A stretch of 64,000 nucleotides of DNA from Phocaeicola dorei (GCF_013009555.1 NZ_CP046176.1:3689501-3753500); one strand, 5' to 3'. Shown: positions 28,252 through 38,079, counted from the first letter of the stretch. The notes: generated from the sequence alone by a model not told the origin. Program-made: numbers and translations.

Positions 28252-28913
28252 TTTTGGTCAACATAAGGTTTTACAATATCACGCCACAGCAAGTATCCCT
28301 TTCCTAATAAATGTAATCCGTCATTAGTATATACTGGATTCATCTTGCCTGTCTCTTTCTCCACAAAATGACTATACAAATCAATATAGGCAGCTCCTTC
28401 CTTTACCGCCAATGGTTCCAACAAATCATTAATTTGTTTTACCATCTGCCAGCGTGATGTATGCCCGTTAAACATACCGTAACAATCATTCACCGGCAAT
28501 ACACTTTGCAAATATAATTTTGTTTTTGGAGATTCTTGCTTTATTTTCCGAACAATCATACTTATTTCTGAAATAATTTTATCCGCAGACGTTCCCCGAG
28601 AAACATCATTGATACCGATCAATAAAAAAATCTTTGCCGGTTTTCCCTTTACAATCGGATCCAAACGGTCATATACCCCCATACAGATATCTCCACTGAT
28701 ACCCCTGTTCTTCACATTCTTATTTTGGAACAACTCAGCCCACTCGCAACCGTTGGTAATACTGTTCCCTAAAAAAATAATATCTTTTGAAGTAACCGGA
28801 AGTTCTTCAAACAAAGTCGCTCTCTGCTCATAAAAAGTAGAATACTTGCGTTCCTGAGCAAACTGGGGTAACGCTAATAATAATCCCAATAACAATAAGA
28901 CAATACGTTTCAT
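28248..28913 (-). CDS. SGNH/GDSL-type esterase
   Basis: This 221-residue exported enzyme has signal peptide MKRIVLLLLGLLLALPQFAQ and the four SGNH blocks: FLGNSITNG (catalytic Ser), NRGISGD (Gly), IGINDVSRG (Asn) and NDGLHLLGKG (Asp-His). It is translationally coupled to the two-domain sialate O-acetylesterase that follows. A second, separate deacetylase or a different ester specificity is likely. Gene context suggests a sugar ester, not lipid, but the sequence does not settle this. Confidence 0.85.
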   Translation of the reverse strand: MKRIVLLLLGLLLALPQFAQERKYSTFYEQRATLFEELPVTSKDIIFLGNSITNGCEWAELFQNKNVKNRGISGDICMGVYDRLDPIVKGKPAKIFLLIGINDVSRGTSADKIISEISMIVRKIKQESPKTKLYLQSVLPVNDCYGMFNGHTSRWQMVKQINDLLEPLAVKEGAAYIDLYSHFVEKETGKMNPVYTNDGLHLLGKGYLLWRDIVKPYVDQK

Positions 28914-28914
28914 T

Positions 28915-30921
28915 TTATTTTTGTTTATCTGGTGAATAAATCAATCCTTCTACCGCCCTTTCTCCGTCAGGAGTCACAAAGACAGTGGTAAACATCCATT
29001 TCACAAGACGCGTCTCAGCCATCTTAAACTTACCGATAGGTAACTTTAAGAAAACTTTGTTCCAACCTTTATTTAAATGCACCGCCAATGGAGATCTTCC
29101 TACGCAATTCTCATTTCCCAAAGGTACTTCATAACTTTTCACCTTATGCGTAGCAGTCCATACAGGAGGTAATATTTCGCAACCATTAATCCAGATGCGG
29201 CTTCCCTTATAATCCCATTTGCCAGGCAATGGCGCCAGATCCATTTCCGAACGACTGTAATTCTGGAATTCCGCCCACAGCCCCACCTCCTGATCCTTGG
29301 GCGAATACACCCAAGTATATGCATAAGCCGTGTGGTTTTCCTTAGGATCAGCATAAAAAGCAGGAACCATATCCCCCCAGACATGACGCAAATAAATACC
29401 TGCCCCCATTGCCTGACGTACACCATACGTATTCCCGTTATAATGATAGATATCCTTTAATTCCTGTTCAGGCGGGAACACCTTATCCATATCGCCCCCA
29501 TTAGGAAAAGCATCCGTAATATTCCATTTTACATTAGTCTGTTTTACATAGGCGAAAGGATATCCTTTAAACGTATGCTCCTTATGCCACAACATACGCT
29601 TTTCAAAATCAGCGAATTCTTTAAATGCTTCCGTGTCTTCGGAGGGAAGTATCGTACCCAGTCCGTCAAAATATTCCGTACCTCCCCCTCTCCAGGCACG
29701 CTCGGCAATAGCAAGCATATTGGGGTACAAGCCATTTTCAATAACCAGATTCCACTCATTGTCAATCAAACGATCGTGCCACAAAGCCAATATAGTTCCC
29801 GCAACGTCCTCACTGCCTTCTGCCTGATCATAAATACGGCTGTTATACAAAGCTACAATATCACCGAAAACATCAAAATGATTCAGATAATGAAATTTGG
29901 AATCGATAGCAGGAATACCCGGTTGCGCCTTTCCACGGTAACTCCACAAATGTGTCATGTCTATTTCCCCCGGTTTATAGTGCCAGCCCGGATTCCAGGA
30001 TATTACTTTTTTCCCTTTTGAGCGTACATACGCCACCATTTCGGGTACAAAATGCGGATTGGTAAACTCCACCTCATCTGTACCTATATGTAAATAAGGC
30101 ACATCAAATGTCTCACACACCTCATCCAGTAACAGTTTCAATATTTTCATCCCTTCCGGACTTTGCATATCATGGCGGAAAGCACGCACAAAGGCAGCAC
30201 TATGCCCTGGCATATCTATCTCAGGAATCAACAACACCTGATGTTTCTTACAAAAATCCACCAAATCGCGTGCCTCTTCCAGCGTATAATATTTACCCGG
30301 CATACGGATAGTATTCACACTATCATTCAGCATAGGAAAAATTTTACTTTCCAATCTCCATGCCTGGTTTTCCGTAAGATGCCAATGAAATACATTAATC
30401 TTAAACCGGGATAAAATCTCTATCTCTCTTTTCAATTCTTCCATTGAAATATAACTGCGTCCCACATCCTGCATAAATCCGCGTATCCTGAATGCCGGCC
30501 AGTCTACAATCTCACATCCGGCAACAGAGCTTCTTTTCCCTTTTTTCTGCTCCAATTGCCGAAGTGTCTGCATAGCCCAATACACACCCTGTTCTGTTAC
30601 AGCCTCTATCTTTATTCGCTTGTTTGAAACAGAAAGACGATAGGCTTCATCCCGGTTTAACCTAGCTTCATCAATAGACGGAACCAGTTCCACTTCAATC
30701 ACCGATGATGAGTGTTCAACAATCTCACCACCCGCATTCATGATAAAAACTTCCCACTCCGGCCTCAATACCGGAGTAGAAAGTTTCACCTTTCCCATAG
30801 TAAAGTTCTTCCCCGTATCCTTACACAACTGAGGTTTAGGAAGTAATGAGATACTGGTTTGTGCTATGGTTATAGCACAAACCAGTATCATACCAATAAA
30901 ACTAGAAAACCAGCGTTTCAT
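28915..30921 (-). CDS. GH20 beta-N-acetylhexosaminidase (first copy)
   Basis: This 668-residue exported enzyme has signal peptide MKRWFSSFIGMILVCAITIA. The GH20b domain (about 22-140) and TIM barrel (142-470) carry catalytic D282-E283 in HIGTDEVEFTN. Thr replaces the usual second Gly of the HxGGDE motif. The C-terminal ~170 residues are beta-rich with WNKVFLKLPIGKFK, unlike the discoidin-type ends of the two other GH20 proteins here. It follows the sialidase gene by 3 bases. It would remove terminal GlcNAc or GalNAc; the divergent active site may mean a distinct substrate. Confidence 0.87.
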   Translation of the reverse strand: MKRWFSSFIGMILVCAITIAQTSISLLPKPQLCKDTGKNFTMGKVKLSTPVLRPEWEVFIMNAGGEIVEHSSSVIEVELVPSIDEARLNRDEAYRLSVSNKRIKIEAVTEQGVYWAMQTLRQLEQKKGKRSSVAGCEIVDWPAFRIRGFMQDVGRSYISMEELKREIEILSRFKINVFHWHLTENQAWRLESKIFPMLNDSVNTIRMPGKYYTLEEARDLVDFCKKHQVLLIPEIDMPGHSAAFVRAFRHDMQSPEGMKILKLLLDEVCETFDVPYLHIGTDEVEFTNPHFVPEMVAYVRSKGKKVISWNPGWHYKPGEIDMTHLWSYRGKAQPGIPAIDSKFHYLNHFDVFGDIVALYNSRIYDQAEGSEDVAGTILALWHDRLIDNEWNLVIENGLYPNMLAIAERAWRGGGTEYFDGLGTILPSEDTEAFKEFADFEKRMLWHKEHTFKGYPFAYVKQTNVKWNITDAFPNGGDMDKVFPPEQELKDIYHYNGNTYGVRQAMGAGIYLRHVWGDMVPAFYADPKENHTAYAYTWVYSPKDQEVGLWAEFQNYSRSEMDLAPLPGKWDYKGSRIWINGCEILPPVWTATHKVKSYEVPLGNENCVGRSPLAVHLNKGWNKVFLKLPIGKFKMAETRLVKWMFTTVFVTPDGERAVEGLIYSPDKQK

Positions 30922-30924
30922 TAT

Positions 30925-32565
30925 TTATTTGGTCTTTACAATATCTTTCAATTTTATCGCTTGGAAAGTCATGTGGGCCACACTGCTTTCATATAAAATC
31001 CCTACTGTTTCCTTGTCAATCATAGTTAAGCAGCTATATCCCCAACCCCAACCGGCATCCAACAACAATTGATTCTCGGGCAACCAAGTCACCCCGCCAT
31101 CCAGACTTGCTTTGATTGTAATGCTATGACGGTTCTTGGTATCATTCGGATTAGAGAACAAAAGAATGTCTTTACCTAATACATTCTCTTTAGCTTTAAC
31201 ACTAATCAAACTGGCCATACAAACCGGTTCCTGTAAGGCTGTACGTGAAGATTCATGTTCTTTCCACGTTTTACCTAAATCTGTAGTTGTAGAAACGGCA
31301 CGACTGCCGCCACGATTATCACGCATATTCAGCATCAGCACTCCCGGTTCCACTTCCACTACCTGAGATTCAGTAGTATTAGTGCGTGCCAATGTGCTGA
31401 TATTCCATGTCTTTCCATGATCCTTACTGTATATAACACCGGCATTAGGAATACGATCACTGCCAATATACTGGCTGGCAAAAACCAATGTTCCATCTTC
31501 CATAGAGATACCTCTACCGGGACCTTGCAGCAAGAAATACCATGACGGATCTTTCACCTGTTCTGTTATATTCATAGGCTCCGACCAGGTTTTACCATCA
31601 TCATCACTTTTCACCATCATTAATTGCGCTGTATGATTACGGTCCATACCTGTTTGTGAATTCCACCACGCACGACCATTCCCCATACCATGTGTCCAGG
31701 CAGCAACAATCCAGATAGTTCCTGTCTTTTTATCAACTAAAATGGCAGGATCACCTACTCCATTCTGTGCTTTAGGCAGACCATCATATTCACCAAATGC
31801 CATCGGAATGCGCATTTTCTCCCAAGTCTGCCCTCCGTCCGTACTTCTGCTCAGACCTATTTCCACATACTCCTGTAAATCCGCACTATTATTATAGCGT
31901 ACATCATATACCCCCAACAAGGTTCCTTTATTTGAAGTGACCAACCCGGGAATACGATAAGCAGCAGCCCCGTCATCACCGGCATGGCGCACGCCTACCC
32001 CCATATAATGGGTATCCGCCTTACGAACTATCTTCAAAGGAGCAATCTGTCCGTCAATCTTAGCTTCCACCACTTTTGCCGACACTTTAGACAAGATAGA
32101 AGCAATAGGCTTCATTTGCAGGCTAATCCAAAAATAATTCACTCCCGGAAACAATTTTTGGTCAGCTTTCAATATAACCTCGCGCTTCGGGGCCTTTACT
32201 TCCGACTTCAAAACGGAATAAGAAGTATTGGCAGCCAATGTTTTTCCCGGAGTATTATTAGATATATAATCTACCGGAGCAAAATAAGTCTTTCCTCTCC
32301 TCTCCACGCTTTCAGTTCCACCATAATAAAGTTTCACAGATTCAATTTCATTTAAATTCACGTCTTTGCCGAAGTCCAACTTCACTTCATTCAGCATCTG
32401 ACTTTGAGCAGCCTCTATACGTAAATGAAACAACTCATTATCCTGCCTTTCAATCAACACAGGAATCCGGGTTTCGCGGACAGCAACCGTATCTGCCGCC
32501 GCACTTAACTTGAAGGGTGCTAATATAAAAACAACAATTAGCAGTAATAAGCTAGGGTTTCTCAT
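30925..32565 (-). CDS. nanH: Exo-alpha-sialidase (GH33)
   Basis: This 546-residue exported enzyme has signal peptide MRNPSLLLLIVVFILAPFKLSAAA, an N-terminal beta-rich domain (25-185) typical of Bacteroides sialidases and the six-bladed propeller. The YRIPGL motif (203-208) supplies the arginine that binds the sialic-acid carboxylate. Asp boxes include STDGGQTW (241-248), SDDDGKTW, SKDHGKTW, TTDLGKTW and SLDGGVTW. It releases terminal sialic acid from host glycans. It is the first gene after the terminator following SusD and heads a ten-gene enzyme operon. Confidence 0.93.
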   Translation of the reverse strand: MRNPSLLLLIVVFILAPFKLSAAADTVAVRETRIPVLIERQDNELFHLRIEAAQSQMLNEVKLDFGKDVNLNEIESVKLYYGGTESVERRGKTYFAPVDYISNNTPGKTLAANTSYSVLKSEVKAPKREVILKADQKLFPGVNYFWISLQMKPIASILSKVSAKVVEAKIDGQIAPLKIVRKADTHYMGVGVRHAGDDGAAAYRIPGLVTSNKGTLLGVYDVRYNNSADLQEYVEIGLSRSTDGGQTWEKMRIPMAFGEYDGLPKAQNGVGDPAILVDKKTGTIWIVAAWTHGMGNGRAWWNSQTGMDRNHTAQLMMVKSDDDGKTWSEPMNITEQVKDPSWYFLLQGPGRGISMEDGTLVFASQYIGSDRIPNAGVIYSKDHGKTWNISTLARTNTTESQVVEVEPGVLMLNMRDNRGGSRAVSTTTDLGKTWKEHESSRTALQEPVCMASLISVKAKENVLGKDILLFSNPNDTKNRHSITIKASLDGGVTWLPENQLLLDAGWGWGYSCLTMIDKETVGILYESSVAHMTFQAIKLKDIVKTK

Positions 32566-32620
32566 AATATTTATAATTTTACGGGTGTAAAAATAAAAGT
32601 TTTTATTGAAATTAGAAAAT

Positions 32621-32666
32621 AAAAAGACGGTTTCTTTATTAATTTCATAAAGAATACCGTCTTTTT
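32621..32666 (-). terminator. Hairpin terminator between susD and the sialidase operon
   Basis: AAAAAGACGGT and ACCGTCTTTTT flank an inner stem TTCTTTAT/ATAAAGAA, giving a long hairpin with T-runs on both strands. It lies 32 bases after the SusD stop. SusC/SusD transcripts should therefore end here at least in part, and the enzyme operon either has its own promoter in the 55 bases before 32565 or depends on read-through. No perfect TAnnTTTG box is visible there. Confidence 0.8.
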
Positions 32667-32697
32667 ATGCAATTAAGGATACTTATCAGACAAAAAT

Positions 32698-34200
32698 TTA
32701 ATAACCAACCGTCTGTTTCAACAATGGATTATTAGTAAGAGCTCCTTGGTTGATAGGCCAAAGCAGACGGGCAGACTCCGCCGGAGTATAGTCAAGTACG
32801 TACGAATCGCCAAAACGCCGCAAGTCATACCATCGTTTTCCTTCCAGCATAAATTCAAACAAACGTTCCTGCAGAACAGCATCCGCCGGATACTTATCAA
32901 TTTCCTGATTGGGGAATCCCACTGTTGAAGCATCATACGCATCACCAAACGCACGCTGACGCACCCGGTTTATCTCTGTAGCCGGATCCTCACCCAAAAG
33001 CACTTTCGCCTCAGCCAGCATCAATAGCAAATCCGAATATCTATAAATAGGATAATCATCACATCTCACCCGTGTACTTCCATTCATAACTCCCCAATAC
33101 TTATGCGGATACAGCCCCACCAATTCCAACTCGCCATTTTCCACCTTATTATATACATCTTTCAATGTAACGTCACGACGAGTGTCTCCCGGCAGAAATT
33201 TCTTGAAGTTTTCCAATTTCACCATCAGGCGCATGATACCGAAATTATTCTCGACAGACGTATTTATCAAAGTACCATCCGCATTATAGAATTTCCCTAA
33301 ATAATCCGCCTGCGGAAACAAATCATTATTTCCATTCCACAGGTTATATTCAAACAACTCATTATGAATGGTAAAGATAATCTCTTTATTACCTTTATTA
33401 TCATAAGCAAACACTCCCTGGTAAGTATCCATCAAGTCCAGATTGCTACGGCTGATATTATTCTGTATGTCAACCAACGCATTCTTTGCTGTCCGGGCAT
33501 CTCCTTCTCCCCCGTCACGATGGGCACTCCACAAATATACATCCGCTTTCAGCATCAATGTGGCAGCCTTTGACCACAGCGATTTTTTTTCCTTTATGGT
33601 ATAATCAGGCCCAAAATAACTTAATGAAGATTCTATATCTTTTTTTACCTGCTCAAAAATTTCGGCAGCCGGAGTCGCCGCCTTTGCCAATTTACCCACT
33701 TCAAAACCCAAGCTGGGCTCTTCCGTAAACACGGCATCTCCCCATGAACGGTATAACTGATACATATAGTAGGCACGCAATCCATATACCTGTCCTAAAT
33801 AATAGTTCTTAGCACTTTCAGTCAGAACATCCGTATGGAGGGTCCTGCTGATAAACAAATTCATCTGGTTAATATTCTGATACAAATCACCAAATCCGCT
33901 GATTCCGGGATTCTCCGCATTCAATGTATTATAAGGAAAACGTTCCATCCCCTGGGTGGCTTCTCCACCAAAAGGAGTTCCCCCAAAGACATCACTTCTT
34001 GCCTCACCCAATAAAAACATATTCCACGAATGGCTTCTGAAGCGACTATGCAGTCCAAAAACAAATGAATCAAACTGTTCCGGAGTTTTCCAGTAATTCA
34101 AGTCAGTGATATCGCTCACCGGGTCCATATCCAACGAAGTACATCCACCGGCCAACATAGCCGATGCGGCAAAAGCCAACATTACCTTTTTTATGTTCAT
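32698..34200 (-). CDS. SusD-like surface glycan-binding lipoprotein
   Basis: This 500-residue lipoprotein has a lipobox at LAGGC (Cys20), followed by SusD-type sequence TSLDMDPVSDITD, a helical TPR-like core (AYYMYQLYRSWGDAVF, about 140-160) and the family C-terminal segment RLFEFMLEGKRWYDLRRFG (about 445-463). It sits on the cell surface and hands glycan to the SusC transporter whose gene ends 20 bases upstream. Context suggests host N-glycan or sialylated oligosaccharides as ligand. Confidence 0.93.
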   Translation of the reverse strand: MNIKKVMLAFAASAMLAGGCTSLDMDPVSDITDLNYWKTPEQFDSFVFGLHSRFRSHSWNMFLLGEARSDVFGGTPFGGEATQGMERFPYNTLNAENPGISGFGDLYQNINQMNLFISRTLHTDVLTESAKNYYLGQVYGLRAYYMYQLYRSWGDAVFTEEPSLGFEVGKLAKAATPAAEIFEQVKKDIESSLSYFGPDYTIKEKKSLWSKAATLMLKADVYLWSAHRDGGEGDARTAKNALVDIQNNISRSNLDLMDTYQGVFAYDNKGNKEIIFTIHNELFEYNLWNGNNDLFPQADYLGKFYNADGTLINTSVENNFGIMRLMVKLENFKKFLPGDTRRDVTLKDVYNKVENGELELVGLYPHKYWGVMNGSTRVRCDDYPIYRYSDLLLMLAEAKVLLGEDPATEINRVRQRAFGDAYDASTVGFPNQEIDKYPADAVLQERLFEFMLEGKRWYDLRRFGDSYVLDYTPAESARLLWPINQGALTNNPLLKQTVGY

Positions 34201-34219
34201 ACTTTCTCTTTTTTACATA

Positions 34220-37200
34220 TTAAAATGACAATTGTAAACCAAACAAAACGGTTCTTGGTGTAGGATAACGTCCATTGTCTATACCACCACGACCATTTGC
34301 CTGAATATCCATAACCGGTTCCGGAGAAGTTCCATCATATCCGGTAATATAGAATAAATTCTGTCCCGTAACATACACGGACGCATCGGTCAAGAACACC
34401 TTATTTATAAGATTCTTCGGGAATTTATAACTCAAGGTTACCTCACGCAGACACAAATAATCCCCCTTTTCATAGAAAGTAGAGTTATTATTGTTCAGAT
34501 TCGTTGTACCATTATTGGAACGGGTAATGTTCTTTTTCGCATTCTGGTCAGCCCAATAAAATTTAGGAATACTAGTTTCCGTATTGTTTTCAGACCACGA
34601 ATTTCTGACATCCGTAATCAAATTGAACGACCCGTTATACTGCCCCAAGATTCTTGCTTTCAAATCATTGTAAATGGTATGACCTACCGCATAGTCAAAA
34701 CGACCATACAAAGACCAGTTTTTATAATTCAGCGTGGTAGAGAAACCACCTGTCCATTTCGGATAGATATTACCCACCACCTGACGGTCGTATGAGTTTA
34801 TAATGTTATCACCATTTTTGTCATCCCACAATACATCTCCAGGCTCAATAGGCTTCCATCCCGGCTTTCCTGCATATTCGGCAGCTTTATTCGGCCCATA
34901 CAGGTTGGCAACTTCATCCACAAAATCACCGGCATGGTTTCTCACATCATCCCAGTCACGCAAGATACGCACTTGTTTATAAGCAATGATATCACCCAAG
35001 CTTTTTCCTTCCTGAATACCGCCTACCCAAACCAATGAGTTGGATTTTGGATCCCATATCTGCTCACCCCCCTGACGGTTGTTCACATTCCCATTAAAAG
35101 GCAGCTTCTTCACCATATTCTTCACAAACGAAGTATTAGCGGTGACATCCCATGACCAGTCCTTCTTTGTCAGCAGATTCACCTTGGCTTCCAGTTCGAA
35201 ACCACGGTTACTGATAGTACCTAGATTCGTTTTGAACGAAGGGAATCCCGTATATTCCGGCAAATTCACATCAGTCAGCAAATCGGAAGTCGTACGGTTA
35301 TAATAGTCCATAATCATGTGAACCCGATTATTGAAAAAGCCCAGATCAAGACCCAGTTCAAACGTATGACTCTTTTCCCAACGCAATTTACTATTAACCA
35401 CTCCGGTATTCAAATAACCCAGATTACCATTATAAGCACCCACCGAACCGTATTTACCATATACATCAAAGTTACCAATACCATTTACATTCCCGTTCAA
35501 CCCATAGCTGATACGCGGTTTAATCAAGGATACTACTTCCGCAAACTTTGAATCTTTAAAGAAAGCTTCCTCATGCACATTCCAACCGGCGGATATACCC
35601 GGAAAGAATCCCCAACGATTGTCAGATAGTTTAGAGATACCGTCATAACGGGCTACCACCGACACCATATAACGATAATTATAATCATAATTAACACGGG
35701 CAAAACCGGAAAGAATACGATAACCGGTCTTGATGGAAGTAGTATAAGTACGATTAGTACCCGCATTCAAAGTAGGTATATCATCTGTAGGAGCACCGGA
35801 GACACGCGCCTCCAAGTTCTGATACTGATAATCAAAATACTCGCCACCTAGCATAGCATTGATATTATGTCCGCTAAAACCTTTTTTATATTCCAAAGTC
35901 AATGCATGTTGTTGTTGAAATACTTTTGTATTTGTTTGCGAAGCATTACGATTGGTGTTAGGAGCCTGACCTATCTGCTGATACTTCTTTTCGAACAATT
36001 CAAACTGATAATCGGTATAATACATAGAGCTGTTTCCGTTCAGAAACAATTGCTGCGGAATAATTTCTAAAGCAAAACCAATATTAAACGAAGTCTTACG
36101 GTTCGTCGTAGAACGAGTCAGCTTATCTTTCCAATAATAAGGATTACCATCCTGATTACTCCATCCGGCAGCAGGACTTCCATCCTCATTCCACGGGTTC
36201 CAAGTGGGAAACATACTCATAGTACGATAGAACAACTCATACTCTCCCGTTTCTCCATTCCAAGGGCTTTTCAGATCGTAAGTCCATAAATCGGGCATCT
36301 TAGACCATGAAAAACTACCACCGGCATTCACTGTCAAAACGGGCAACAACTTGTATGAACCGTTGATAGTCCCGTTCACACGCTGATAATTGGTGGAAAT
36401 AATCTGACCATCTTCTGAATAGTATCCCAAAGATGAAGAAAATGTTCCTTTGTCATTACCTCCCGACAGATTCAAATAATGATCTTGGGTAAACGCGGCA
36501 TTACGGAAAGTCAGGTCATGCAGTTCACCGGCATGATTTCTAAAAATCAAAGTTTTATCAGGATCTGTAGGGTCCGCCATAAATTGCCATCCTTCATTCA
36601 ATAAATGCTTGTTGGCCTCTGTCATGAAAGCCAGATCCACTCCGGAGTTAACTCCAAAACCTTTCTGGTTCTCCATACTTGTACCGCCATTGGTACGCTG
36701 CCATCCCAAACGTTGATAATACAAATAGTCACCGGCATCCAGATATTTATATCCTTCACGCGCAAAGTTCACACCGCCTTTGAACTTGTAAGTAATCTGT
36801 GTTCTGCCTTCCACCCCTTTCTTGGTTGTCACCAGAATCACACCATTATTGGCACGGGCACCATAAATAGCTGTGGAAGCCGCATCTTTCAACACCTGTA
36901 TGGATTCAATATCCGAAGGATTGATATCATCCATAGAACGCACAAGGCCATCCACCACGACCAACGGACCTTCCAGATTCTTGTTTATGGAAGCACCACC
37001 ACGCAATACGATATTGGGCGAACTACCCGGTTTACCCGAAGTATTTGTCACACGCAGCCCACTGACAGTCCCCTGCAAGGATTGAGCCGCATTACTCATA
37101 GCCGCATTCTGCAACACTTTATCGTCCAACTTCGAAATAGAGTTCGTCATCAACGAACGTTTCTGACTCATTCCATAACCAGTCACCACGACCTCATCCA

Positions 37201-37495
37201 GCATTTCTGCATCTTCTTTTAAAACAACCTTGTAGATGTTTGGCACTCCCACAACAATTTGTTGTGTTTTGTAGCCTATATAACTTACATCCAGTTTCGC
37301 CCCCACAGGTACTTGGATAGTGAAGTTACCGTCTACATCAGTTATTGTACCATTTGTTGTCCCCACCTCCAGGACACTCGCTCCGATAACAGGTTCACCA
37401 GTGGCATCTACCACTACCCCCGTTATCGTTTTTGTTTGCGCCATCATGTTTATTGCAAAACAGAGGCATACGATAAAAAAGAGAGCTTTCTTCAT
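34220..37495 (-). CDS. SusC-like TonB-dependent outer-membrane transporter
   Basis: This 1091-residue protein starts with signal peptide MKKALFFIVCLCFAINMMAQ. A carboxypeptidase-regulatory-like domain follows (about 24-105: ITGVVVDATGEPVIGASVL), then a TonB box region DEVVVTGYG, a plug domain with SNPSDIESIQVLKDAASTAIY-like sequence (here NPSDIESIQVLKDAAS, about 192-207; GARANNGVILVTTK) and a 22-strand barrel. The protein ends in an aromatic-terminated strand, FGLQLSF. It imports glycan fragments across the outer membrane with TonB energy. It lacks an N-terminal STN domain, so it is not itself an anti-sigma-signalling receptor. Confidence 0.94.
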   Translation of the reverse strand: MKKALFFIVCLCFAINMMAQTKTITGVVVDATGEPVIGASVLEVGTTNGTITDVDGNFTIQVPVGAKLDVSYIGYKTQQIVVGVPNIYKVVLKEDAEMLDEVVVTGYGMSQKRSLMTNSISKLDDKVLQNAAMSNAAQSLQGTVSGLRVTNTSGKPGSSPNIVLRGGASINKNLEGPLVVVDGLVRSMDDINPSDIESIQVLKDAASTAIYGARANNGVILVTTKKGVEGRTQITYKFKGGVNFAREGYKYLDAGDYLYYQRLGWQRTNGGTSMENQKGFGVNSGVDLAFMTEANKHLLNEGWQFMADPTDPDKTLIFRNHAGELHDLTFRNAAFTQDHYLNLSGGNDKGTFSSSLGYYSEDGQIISTNYQRVNGTINGSYKLLPVLTVNAGGSFSWSKMPDLWTYDLKSPWNGETGEYELFYRTMSMFPTWNPWNEDGSPAAGWSNQDGNPYYWKDKLTRSTTNRKTSFNIGFALEIIPQQLFLNGNSSMYYTDYQFELFEKKYQQIGQAPNTNRNASQTNTKVFQQQHALTLEYKKGFSGHNINAMLGGEYFDYQYQNLEARVSGAPTDDIPTLNAGTNRTYTTSIKTGYRILSGFARVNYDYNYRYMVSVVARYDGISKLSDNRWGFFPGISAGWNVHEEAFFKDSKFAEVVSLIKPRISYGLNGNVNGIGNFDVYGKYGSVGAYNGNLGYLNTGVVNSKLRWEKSHTFELGLDLGFFNNRVHMIMDYYNRTTSDLLTDVNLPEYTGFPSFKTNLGTISNRGFELEAKVNLLTKKDWSWDVTANTSFVKNMVKKLPFNGNVNNRQGGEQIWDPKSNSLVWVGGIQEGKSLGDIIAYKQVRILRDWDDVRNHAGDFVDEVANLYGPNKAAEYAGKPGWKPIEPGDVLWDDKNGDNIINSYDRQVVGNIYPKWTGGFSTTLNYKNWSLYGRFDYAVGHTIYNDLKARILGQYNGSFNLITDVRNSWSENNTETSIPKFYWADQNAKKNITRSNNGTTNLNNNNSTFYEKGDYLCLREVTLSYKFPKNLINKVFLTDASVYVTGQNLFYITGYDGTSPEPVMDIQANGRGGIDNGRYPTPRTVLFGLQLSF

Positions 37496-37766
37496 GAATC
37501 TCAGATTTGGTTGATAAATTAATGTTTAAATAAAAAAGTTTAATTAAGCGTTAGTTTTAAAACACCTCAAAAAGAAAATAATTTTAAAATCAACAGCGAA
37601 TATATGCACGCATATTTAGTATATACAAGGAATAAAAGGAACTATATCCTTTATTAGTGTTTGTTTTTTAGAATAAACTAAATATTAAGGCATATTTTAA
37701 AAAGTTACATAAGGGAATAACTCAAAAAAGAAAAAAAAGTTCATACGGAGAAGATATAACAAGAAA
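37496..37766 (-). promoter_or_regulatory. AT-rich upstream region of susC
   Basis: This 271-base stretch between susC and the tRNA terminator holds no gene. It must contain the susC promoter, but no perfect TAnnTTTG box was found. The near-palindrome ATATGC-AC-GCATAT at 37602-37615, about 110 bases before the start, is a possible regulator site. No hybrid two-component, ECF-sigma or AraC-type regulator gene lies next to the locus. Confidence 0.35.
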
Positions 37767-37796
37767 AACCTCCTTGCAATTCTTTGCAAAGAGGTT
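37767..37796 (-). terminator. Terminator of the tRNA-Arg transcript
   Basis: On the minus strand a hairpin (AACCTC...GAGGTT with inner TTGCAA pairing) is followed by TTTTTCTT, 10 bases after the tRNA 3' end. Confidence 0.8.
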
Positions 37797-37805
37797 ACTG
37801 AATTG

Positions 37806-37877
37806 TACACCCGATGAGAATCGAACTCATATCGTCGGAACCGGAATCCGGTATTCTATCCATTGAACTACGGGTGC
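37806..37877 (-). tRNA. tRNA-Arg (anticodon CCG)
   Basis: The 72-base minus-strand sequence folds as a cloverleaf: acceptor GCACCCG/CGGGTGT, D-arm GTTC...GAAT, anticodon stem CCGGA/TCCGA with loop TTCCGGT (anticodon CCG, reading CGG), a four-base variable loop and T-arm ATGAG-TTCGATT-CTCAT, with discriminator A. The first anticodon-stem pair is a C-A mismatch. CCA is not encoded. It has its own -7 box and terminator. Such tRNAs are common integration sites, but no integrase lies next to it. Confidence 0.93.
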
Positions 37878-37895
37878 GTCTGAAACTTGGACGTG

Positions 37896-37903
37896 CAAAA
37901 GTA
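37896..37903 (-). promoter_or_regulatory. -7 box for tRNA-Arg
   Basis: TACTTTTG on the minus strand fits TAnnTTTG and lies about 18 bases before the tRNA 5' end. Confidence 0.65.
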
Positions 37904-38039
37904 CAAAATATATTGTCTTTCTCCTAATAATTTGAGATATTTATCTATCAAAATAATATTTTGCACATTAATTTAAGAACAAAACAATCAATTTGATTAT
38001 ATTTTTACCCAAATATATAACAATATCACAAATAATTTC

Positions 38040-38047
38040 TATATTTG
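38040..38047 (+). promoter_or_regulatory. -7 box for asnA
   Basis: TATATTTG fits TAnnTTTG exactly and lies 32 bases before ATG 38080. The -33 element is weak. Confidence 0.6.
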
Positions 38048-38079
38048 CAAGCAATTAAAACAATTAGATCTATTTTACA

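Noticed and set aside
36605..37222. 205-codon plus-strand frame inside susC
   Set aside because: Shadow of the SusC plug region on the opposite strand; no ribosome-binding site or family signal.
37806..37877. tRNA-Arg as an integration site of a genomic island
   Set aside because: No integrase, direct-repeat copy of the tRNA 3' end or composition break was seen in the adjacent sequence.
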